DNA of 26,653 nucleotides, taken from the NCBI GenBank assembly GCA_910583895.1, contig CAJTYJ010000002.1:1-26653 (forward strand), in the 5' to 3' direction. Under the pieces are notes generated by a model that saw nothing but the letters and a program-made list of their open reading frames with translations, did no database searches and was not told the origin of the DNA. The DNA is from an uncultured Lachnospiraceae bacterium (lineage in GTDB: Bacteria > Bacillota > Clostridia > Lachnospirales > Lachnospiraceae). The position numbers and the translations under genes are program-made. Shown piece after piece: positions 21,146 through 26,653 of this stretch (within the stretch, counting starts at the first letter, position 1; every line of letters begins with the position of its first letter).

Positions 21146-23071
21146 TCAATAGGAACCTTTTGCAATATTTTCTTTCAGAATTTTAAGAAACTCCTGGGTG
21201 CTGTGTGACTGCAGAAGCAGATTTTCCAGAGCCGGATTATTGGTCGCAAGAACAAGGGTGTCGTACAAGGCGCGGATATCATGCTTTCGTTCGTCCGACA
21301 GGGCGAGCATCAGGATGATCTGCGCCTGATCTTTTTCGGACCATCGGATTGGTTTTTCCAGGATTCCGATGGCAATCCGGCTTTTATAAGAACAGATAGC
21401 CAGCGGATGGGGGAGTGCGATCACGCCGTCCATGGCTGTGGAGATCCTGGACTCCCGTTTCAGCACGCTTTCTTCAAAGGTATCCATGATACAGTTTTCC
21501 TTTTTGAGAAGGGTACATAATATATGGACGATCTCCTCTCTGGTTTTTACCTTTGTCCGGATAAAAAGAGAGGGAGAGAACAAATCCGTGATCGTATCAA
21601 TGGGATGATGGGTCTTTGCAATGACCGCTTTCGTAATATTTTCGATGTCATTTTTGCGCAGCGGGATTTCCACTGTCACAACCGGAGTACCGCCGGAATA
21701 TTTGATGGGAGTGGCAGAGATGATCAGATCCACATTCTGGCAGTTTGTGTCATTTAATTCATGAGAAGGATAGCGCCCGACGATTTCCAGTGCGCCCCGG
21801 AATAACGTGGAGAGCTTGGCGGCCAGAAAGCTGCCTTCTGCATAACTGTTTCCATATACAAGGATCGCTTTTTTGCCGGAGACACAGTGGTCATCAAAAT
21901 ACCGTTCAATGGCGGCTCCTACATGGAGTGCGATATAGCCGATGTCATTTTCACAAAGATCATAGGGTTCTGTCTCAAAGGCCTGGTATACCGAAGTCGT
22001 TGTGATCTCGTAGGCGAGAATATAAGTGGTTTTTATGGTTTCCAGCAGCGGGTTTTTCATGTGCTGGTCATAATATTTTGCGTTCAGGATGGACTGCAGA
22101 TGCTGGCTTAAATCTTTCTGGATGACGGCGTCATTGCGGATGTCAATGCGGTAAAAATCGTAGATGAAATTCAGAATTTTTTGCACTAATTTCCGTGTAT
22201 AAGCACTGACGTCATTCTGGCTGCTGAAGCTGGTGTTGGAGATGTAATAAGAATAGATATAATTCCGCTCTGCAATCCCCAGGTTTACATGGAAAATCGA
22301 TTCAATATGCGCAATTAAGGGGTGCAGCAAATCCTTTAACTGCTGGCTTTGGGGCATGGGATAAGCATCCAGTGTCTTTCCCGCCTGTACTCTGGACACA
22401 GACAATACAATCTGAAGGATCAGATTTTTTAAATTATAATCGGTAAAATGAAGACTGTAGGCCCGGTTGAAATCAATGACGATTTTTTTGACCGTTTCCA
22501 GATGGGCATTCTTCAACAGTGCTTTTTGATCATTGGAAAACTGCAGGGCATATTGCTGGGAGTTTGTAGTGATTAAGTCCATAATGCATTTGCGTTTGTC
22601 CAGCTCCTCCCCCATGACCAGATAGCCCAGGTTGGCTTTGTTATGGAGGGTCAGGTTGTGGCTGGCAAGGATATCCCGGATGGACTTCAGATAATTGATG
22701 ATGGTATTGATGCTCACATATACTTCTTCTGCAAGGTCATCCTGGGACAGATAATGATCGGCATACAGCAGTTTCATGATCAGATGGTGTATCCGGTGAT
22801 CTGTGGAGTCCAGGAATTTTTCCCTCTTTTTCATGATTTCCTCTAAGTCAGAGAGTGTGGATGCATCGGTGGTGTGCAGATAATATCCTTCTTTTCGCTT
22901 CAGCAAAATCTGTACCTGATGCTCCTCAAGCACGCGGTTTATTTCACGGATATCACTTCGCAGTGTGCGTTCGGAAACCTGGAATTGCGCTGCCAGCCGG
23001 GAAGGAGTAATATATTCTCTATGATTCAGAAAATATTCAAGTATTTCATTTAAACGGGTGCTTTGAAACAT
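21146..23071 (-). CDS. PRD/EIIA-containing PTS operon activator (MtlR/LicR-like)
   Basis: A 641-residue multidomain DNA-binding activator. Order: HTH (about 1-60, PSRLAAQFQVSERTLRSDIR), second HTH (about 95-150), PRD1 (about 180-290), PRD2 (about 295-395, H324 and H383 in IGYIALHVGAA), EIIB-like domain (about 400-490), EIIA domain of the fructose/mannitol type (about 498-641, phospho-acceptor H555 in IALPHPLA). PRD1 lacks the usual histidines (Q220 and Y276 at roughly those places), and the EIIB-like domain lacks the phospho-cysteine (ILVYGNSYAEG), so control probably works through PRD2 and EIIA. Divergent from the dehydrogenase-PTS-phosphatase operon, which it presumably activates when that substrate is present. 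Confidence 0.92.
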   Translation of the reverse strand: MFQSTRLNEILEYFLNHREYITPSRLAAQFQVSERTLRSDIREINRVLEEHQVQILLKRKEGYYLHTTDASTLSDLEEIMKKREKFLDSTDHRIHHLIMKLLYADHYLSQDDLAEEVYVSINTIINYLKSIRDILASHNLTLHNKANLGYLVMGEELDKRKCIMDLITTNSQQYALQFSNDQKALLKNAHLETVKKIVIDFNRAYSLHFTDYNLKNLILQIVLSVSRVQAGKTLDAYPMPQSQQLKDLLHPLIAHIESIFHVNLGIAERNYIYSYYISNTSFSSQNDVSAYTRKLVQKILNFIYDFYRIDIRNDAVIQKDLSQHLQSILNAKYYDQHMKNPLLETIKTTYILAYEITTTSVYQAFETEPYDLCENDIGYIALHVGAAIERYFDDHCVSGKKAILVYGNSYAEGSFLAAKLSTLFRGALEIVGRYPSHELNDTNCQNVDLIISATPIKYSGGTPVVTVEIPLRKNDIENITKAVIAKTHHPIDTITDLFSPSLFIRTKVKTREEIVHILCTLLKKENCIMDTFEESVLKRESRISTAMDGVIALPHPLAICSYKSRIAIGILEKPIRWSEKDQAQIILMLALSDERKHDIRALYDTLVLATNNPALENLLLQSHSTQEFLKILKENIAKGSY

Positions 23072-23144
23072 GGCTGATCATACTCCTTTTCCTGTTGATG
23101 CGGACTCCTGGTTGCCATTGTGAAACAGTTCTTTTACATAAATT

Positions 23145-23174
23145 ATTATACTAAATGAAAGATGACAGCCGCAA
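23145..23174 (-). promoter_or_regulatory. promoter of the PRD regulator gene
   Basis: Minus strand TTGCGG (23174-23169), 18-bp spacer, TATAAT (23150-23145); about 70 bases before the regulator start codon. Confidence 0.55.
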
Positions 23175-23228
23175 TATAAGAGTCTGCCAGTTTAAAATGG
23201 AAAGATGTACAAAAAACAGTGGTATTTC

Positions 23229-23286
23229 TTTTCCGGTTTGTGCGGAATTTCGTTATCTTTAAAAATGTTTCCGGAAAATCTATAAT
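23229..23286 (+). promoter_or_regulatory. activator-dependent promoter region of the dehydrogenase-PTS operon
   Basis: A perfect -10 TATAAT (23281-23286) has only TTTAAA where a -35 should be (23258-23263), suggesting a need for an activator. TTTCCGG-TTTGTG-CGGAATTT (about 23229-23249) is an imperfect dyad immediately upstream, and TTTCCGGAAA (23268-23277) is a perfect one in the spacer; both share TTCCGG and are candidate sites for the PRD regulator. Confidence 0.55.
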
Positions 23287-23352
23287 AATATGCAGAAAGC
23301 AGCACAAAAACAAAGAACAACGTGGTGAAAATGGATAAAGGAGGAATATACG

Positions 23353-24354
23353 TTGAGCAAAATGAAAGTAGGAGTGATTGGGGTAGGACAGATGGGTACC
23401 TATCATGCACAGATTTATGGAAAGCTTCCGCAGGTGGAGGTGACCGCTTTGTGCGAGTACAATGATGTACGCCGTGAGGAACTGAAGACAGAATTTCCGG
23501 GAGCTGTCCTTTATAAGGATTATAAGCAGATGCTGGAAGAAGCCGATGTGGAGGCTGTCAGCATTGTACTTCCGGACAACATGCACCGGGAGGCAGTGGA
23601 GATCGCGGTAAAGCAGGGAAAACATATTCTGCTTGAAAAACCTCTGGCAAAAGAACTGGAAGACGGGAAAGCACTGTATGAAATTACCAAAGATTATGAT
23701 AAAGTATTTACGACTGGTTTTCTTCTTCGGTTTGATCCCCGCTTTGCCATGATCAAGGAACGTCTGGACCAGGGGGAACTGGGTGATATCATTCACTGTT
23801 ATGTAAGAAGAAACAGTCCCATCATCGGGCCAAGACGCTATATTGGTGCGTCGGACTTAAGCATGCATGTGATGATTCATGACATTGATTATATCAACTG
23901 GTGGATGGACTGCCAGCCGGTAAAGGTGTTCGCAAAGAACAGAAGCGTTCTGTTAAAGGAAAACGGAATGAATGATGTGATTTATGCCATCGTGACCTAT
24001 GAAAACGGCGCCATCGCCTGCCTGGAAGCCTGCTGGACCTTACCGGAAAATTCGCCGACAATCATTGATGATAAGGTGGAGCTGGTGGGAACGAAAGGCG
24101 TTGCCTATGTGGATTCCTGTGACCACGGCGTAAAATTTGTAACCTCGAACGGAATTCAGTATCCGGATTCCAGACACTGGTACTATGTAAACGGTCAGGT
24201 GTGCGGTGATCTGGCAGAAGAGGTCATGGCTTTTGTGAACAACGTGGCTTCCAATACGAAATCTGTCATTACGCCAAAGCAGTCTTATGACGCCCTTCGG
24301 GTGGTGGATGCCATTGAGCGTTCCATCAAAGAAGGGAAAGAAGTGGAACTGTAA
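23353..24354 (+). CDS. Gfo/Idh/MocA-family oxidoreductase
   Basis: A 333-residue NAD(P)-dependent sugar or polyol dehydrogenase. The Rossmann motif GVIGVGQMGTYH (7-18) binds the cofactor, K97 in LLEKPLAK is the conserved catalytic lysine, and MIHDIDYINWW (174-184) carries H176/D177 of the active-site segment; the preceding usual Asp position holds H172. The start is TTG, with AAAGGAGG eight bases before it; the next ATG (23362) would be too far from the site. First gene of an operon with a mannitol-type EIICB and a HAD phosphatase, so it probably oxidises the substrate delivered by that PTS or its dephosphorylated product. Confidence 0.92.
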   Translation: MSKMKVGVIGVGQMGTYHAQIYGKLPQVEVTALCEYNDVRREELKTEFPGAVLYKDYKQMLEEADVEAVSIVLPDNMHREAVEIAVKQGKHILLEKPLAKELEDGKALYEITKDYDKVFTTGFLLRFDPRFAMIKERLDQGELGDIIHCYVRRNSPIIGPRRYIGASDLSMHVMIHDIDYINWWMDCQPVKVFAKNRSVLLKENGMNDVIYAIVTYENGAIACLEACWTLPENSPTIIDDKVELVGTKGVAYVDSCDHGVKFVTSNGIQYPDSRHWYYVNGQVCGDLAEEVMAFVNNVASNTKSVITPKQSYDALRVVDAIERSIKEGKEVEL

Positions 24355-24383
24355 GAACAGGAAAAATAGAGGGGGATAAAAAG

Positions 24384-25802
24384 ATGTCAGAACAAATTTC
24401 ATGGCGCGTGAAGGCGCAGCGCTTCGGCGGAAAATTAAGTGCGATGGTCGTTCCGAATCTGGGGGCATTTATGGGATGGGGAATCCTGACCGCCCTGGGG
24501 ATCTGGCTTGGCAATGATATGCTCAAAGGTTTTATTGTACCAATCCTGAACTATCTGCTTCCGGTACTGATCGGAGTGGCAGCGGGCAGGATGGTCTATG
24601 GAGAGAAAGGCGCCGTGATTGGTGCATTTACCACCATGGGCGTTGTCATCGGAAGCGATACAACCATGCTTCTGGGGGCCATGATCATAGCACCTTTTGC
24701 GGCATGGGCGCTGAAGAAGGTAGATGCTTTGGTAGAGCCTCATACACCCATCGGTTTTGAACTGCTGATCGGAAATCTTACAACGGCAGTCACGGGTGTC
24801 GTCATTGCAGTGGTCGGATGTGTCTGGCTGGCTCCGGCGATCACCTCCATGTCAAATATCTTTGCAGGCGGCGTTGCGGTACTGGAGGATCACAATCTGC
24901 TTCCGCTGACCGCGGTCTTTATCGAGCCGGCAAAAGTCATCTTTTTGAACAATGCCATTGGGCAGGGGATCCTCACGCCTCTTGGAACGACACAGCTGGC
25001 TGAGTTCGGTAAGTCGGTGCTGTTCCTTCTGGAATCCAATCCGGGTCCCGGGTTCGGTGTTCTGCTGGCATATTCGATCTTTGGCAGAGGCAGGGCAAAA
25101 GCCAATGCGTATGGCGCCACGGTCATTCACCTGATCGGCGGAATCCATGAGATCTATTTTCCGTTCATTCTGATGAACCCGGCCCTTGTGATCGCAACCA
25201 TCGCAGGAGGAATCACAGGCACATTTCTGTTTTCCTTATTTAAGGTAGGTCTTGTGGGCGTCAGCTCTCCGGGCAGTATCATTACGATTATGATGATGGC
25301 GGCAGTGGGCGATCAGCTGAAAATATTGATCGCGATTCTGGCATCGGCGGCTGTTTCTTTTGCCGTTGCGTCTGTGATCGTGAAGAGTACGAAATCGGAC
25401 GGAGAAGAAGATCAGAGACTGGAAGAGTCCGTAAAACAGATGGAAGCTCTGAAGGGAAAGAAATCACGCATCTCCTCTGTGTTTGATGGTTCGGAGAAGG
25501 CAGCAGATTATGGAAAGGTTAAAAAGATCTTGTATGTCTGCGATGCAGGTCTTGGTTCCAGTGCCATGGGTGCTTCGGTCATTGCCAGAAAACTGAAAAA
25601 AGCGGGAATTACCGACGTGCCGGTAGAGCATGCGTCTGTGGCGGAACTGCCGAAAGATGCGGATGTGATGGTGACGCACATTTCGCTCAGTGAGCGGGTT
25701 CAGGAAAAGCAGCCGGATGTGATGCTCGTTACGATTCAGGATTATCTGAATGCGCCGGAATATGATGAACTGGTAGAACAGATTAAAAAAGCAAGAGGAT
25801 GA
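24384..25802 (+). CDS. PTS mannitol-type permease EIICB
   Basis: A 472-residue two-domain transporter. The EIIC domain (about 1-340) is strongly hydrophobic and has the mannitol-family segment HLIGGIHEIYFPF with H255 and E256. EIIB (about 375-472) has the phosphorylated C386 in YVCDAGLGSSAMGAS. The EIIA domain found at the end of E. coli MtlA is absent, so it must come from a separate gene. Starts with a GGGGG-type site before ATG. Located between a Gfo/Idh/MocA dehydrogenase and a HAD phosphatase instead of the usual mannitol-1-phosphate dehydrogenase, which argues that the substrate is a polyol or sugar acid other than mannitol. Confidence 0.9.
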   Translation: MSEQISWRVKAQRFGGKLSAMVVPNLGAFMGWGILTALGIWLGNDMLKGFIVPILNYLLPVLIGVAAGRMVYGEKGAVIGAFTTMGVVIGSDTTMLLGAMIIAPFAAWALKKVDALVEPHTPIGFELLIGNLTTAVTGVVIAVVGCVWLAPAITSMSNIFAGGVAVLEDHNLLPLTAVFIEPAKVIFLNNAIGQGILTPLGTTQLAEFGKSVLFLLESNPGPGFGVLLAYSIFGRGRAKANAYGATVIHLIGGIHEIYFPFILMNPALVIATIAGGITGTFLFSLFKVGLVGVSSPGSIITIMMMAAVGDQLKILIAILASAAVSFAVASVIVKSTKSDGEEDQRLEESVKQMEALKGKKSRISSVFDGSEKAADYGKVKKILYVCDAGLGSSAMGASVIARKLKKAGITDVPVEHASVAELPKDADVMVTHISLSERVQEKQPDVMLVTIQDYLNAPEYDELVEQIKKARG

Positions 25803-25803
25803 G

Positions 25804-26466
25804 ATGTTAAAAGCAATTGTCATGGATTTTGACGGCGTGATCATAGACACGGAGTCCGAATGGTATTATATTTACAGGGACTGGCTGAAAAAGGACTACG
25901 GTTATGATCTGAAGATCGAAGATTATCTGGTCTGTGTGGGAGCCAACAATAAAAAGCTGTTTGCATTTCTGAAAGAAGATCTGGGAGAACATGTGGACGG
26001 AGAAGGGATCGAACCGCTGCTTACGGAGGAATATATCAAAAGAACGGCGTCCCTTCCCCCCATGAGGGGGGTGATCCCGCTGATCCGGGAAGCAAAAGAA
26101 AAGGGATTGAAGCTGGCAGTTGCAACTTCTGCCACAATCAAAAAACCGCGCTTTCACCTGGAGCGGCTTGGCGTACTGGATGCATTTGATGTGTTTTCCA
26201 CAGCGGATCTTTGTGAAAATGTAAAGCCTGCCCCGGATTTGTTCTTAAAAGCCGCCGAACTTCTGGGATGTTCTGTGCAGGAGTGTCTGGCGGTGGAAGA
26301 CTCCGGAAACGGACTGCTGTCAGCCAAAAGAGCCCACATGCCCTGCCTGATCGTTCCCAATCCCATCACGAGATATGATCAATTTCAGGACTATTACCAG
26401 ATGGCGGACTCTTTAGAAGAGGTGGTGCTGGACGAAATAATCCAGGATTTTCAAAACAGAAACTAA
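25804..26466 (+). CDS. HAD-superfamily phosphatase/phosphomutase (beta-PGM-like subfamily)
   Basis: A 220-residue HAD hydrolase with the alpha-helical cap of the beta-phosphoglucomutase/phosphatase group. Motif I DFDGVIIDTE gives D8 (nucleophile) and D10; motif II is the Ser/Thr in AVATSAT; a Lys in ENVKPAPD and motif III AVEDSGNG complete the site. It begins one base after the EIICB stop, with AGAGG in the end of that gene, so it is clearly co-transcribed. In this operon it probably dephosphorylates or isomerises the phosphate ester formed by the PTS. The exact substrate is unknown. Confidence 0.9.
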   Translation: MLKAIVMDFDGVIIDTESEWYYIYRDWLKKDYGYDLKIEDYLVCVGANNKKLFAFLKEDLGEHVDGEGIEPLLTEEYIKRTASLPPMRGVIPLIREAKEKGLKLAVATSATIKKPRFHLERLGVLDAFDVFSTADLCENVKPAPDLFLKAAELLGCSVQECLAVEDSGNGLLSAKRAHMPCLIVPNPITRYDQFQDYYQMADSLEEVVLDEIIQDFQNRN

Positions 26467-26476
26467 AAATGCTCAA

Positions 26477-26653
26477 AACAGCCAAAGCCGCCCACTGCCC
26501 AGAAGGACTTTCGGACACAGAATGTGGCCGGAAGTGCTTCTAGAAAAAGTGGCAGAGGGTAGGATTTGGCGGAACTTAAAACAGCCAAAGCCGGCCCGCT
26601 GCCCAGAAGGACTTTCGGACACAGAATGTGGCCGGAAGTGCTTCTAGAAAAAG
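26477..26653 (+). repeat. structured tandem repeat, group C (two copies, second cut by window edge)
   Basis: Copies start ACAGCC at 26478 and 26581 (period 103). Copy 1: outer stem GCCAAA (26481-26486) with TTTGGC (26565-26570), inner TGCC/GGCA, closing stem AGAAG (26501-26505) with CTTCT (26537-26541), apical CACA-GAA-TGTG (26516-26526) flanked by GGA and GCC, then GGCGGAAC. All three stems differ from groups A and B by paired substitutions. The array begins about ten bases after the HAD gene, in the same orientation, and presumably precedes another gene of the operon outside the window. Confidence 0.85.

Overview
The window looks like part of a chromosome from a Gram-positive gut anaerobe, most likely a Lachnospiraceae-type Clostridium. 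The reasons are strong AGGAGG-type ribosome binding sites, moderate GC content, type A RNase P RNA, several MerR and ECF regulators, PTS sugar uptake with PRD-type regulation, a BlaI/M56 pair and a dicluster-ferredoxin aldo/keto reductase. No ribosomal RNA, tRNA, CRISPR array, insertion sequence or phage gene was seen.

Layout. 1-283: 3' part of RNase P RNA. 385-1586: a small conserved protein and exodeoxyribonuclease III. 1645-5931: a MerR regulator with its own 19-bp-spacer promoter, followed by a same-strand run (DUF362, two HD-domain hydrolases, a SUKH-like protein, an FmdE-like zinc protein). 5953-9597: a glucose-type PTS locus with promoter, RAT-like antiterminator, overlapping terminator, three tandem structured repeats, ptsG (EIICBA) and a GlcT/LicT-type antiterminator gene flanked by two copies of a different structured repeat. 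9784-10484: a PIN-toxin/antitoxin pair. 10687-13783: a leftward MerR-AraC pair divergent from an aldo/keto reductase that has a MerR-type promoter and a long structured leader. 13905-17464: two leftward ECF sigma/membrane anti-sigma modules. 17552-18793: a short rightward transcription unit, a 30-residue membrane peptide and a protein of unknown function with a possible frameshifted tail. 18943-21016: a BlaI-type repressor and M56 (BlaR1-like) metalloprotease under a consensus promoter with two operator dyads. 21146-26466: a PRD/EIIA activator divergent from an operon of Gfo/Idh/MocA dehydrogenase, mannitol-type EIICB and HAD phosphatase, probably for uptake and catabolism of a polyol or sugar derivative. 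26477 to the end: another tandem repeat array.

The most unusual feature is a family of ~103-nt tandem elements (groups A, B and C; group D probably related). They always lie in the sense orientation in the spacer or leader upstream of a gene. Copies within one array are nearly identical. Copies in different arrays differ in sequence but keep the same three-helix fold by compensatory changes, together with constant unpaired segments (a GGA/GCC pair flanking the apical stem, an A-rich strand, and a 3' GCGGAAC). This is the signature of a functional structured RNA; I could not match it with confidence to a known family from memory. A second structured repeat family (8614-8745 and 9621-9750) also shows compensatory changes.

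Two circuits can be read from the sequence. In the first, the PTS-controlled antiterminator downstream of ptsG probably acts on the RAT/terminator switch in the ptsG leader. In the second, MerR-family electrophile sensors probably act on two promoters with 19-bp spacers, one of which drives the aldo/keto reductase.
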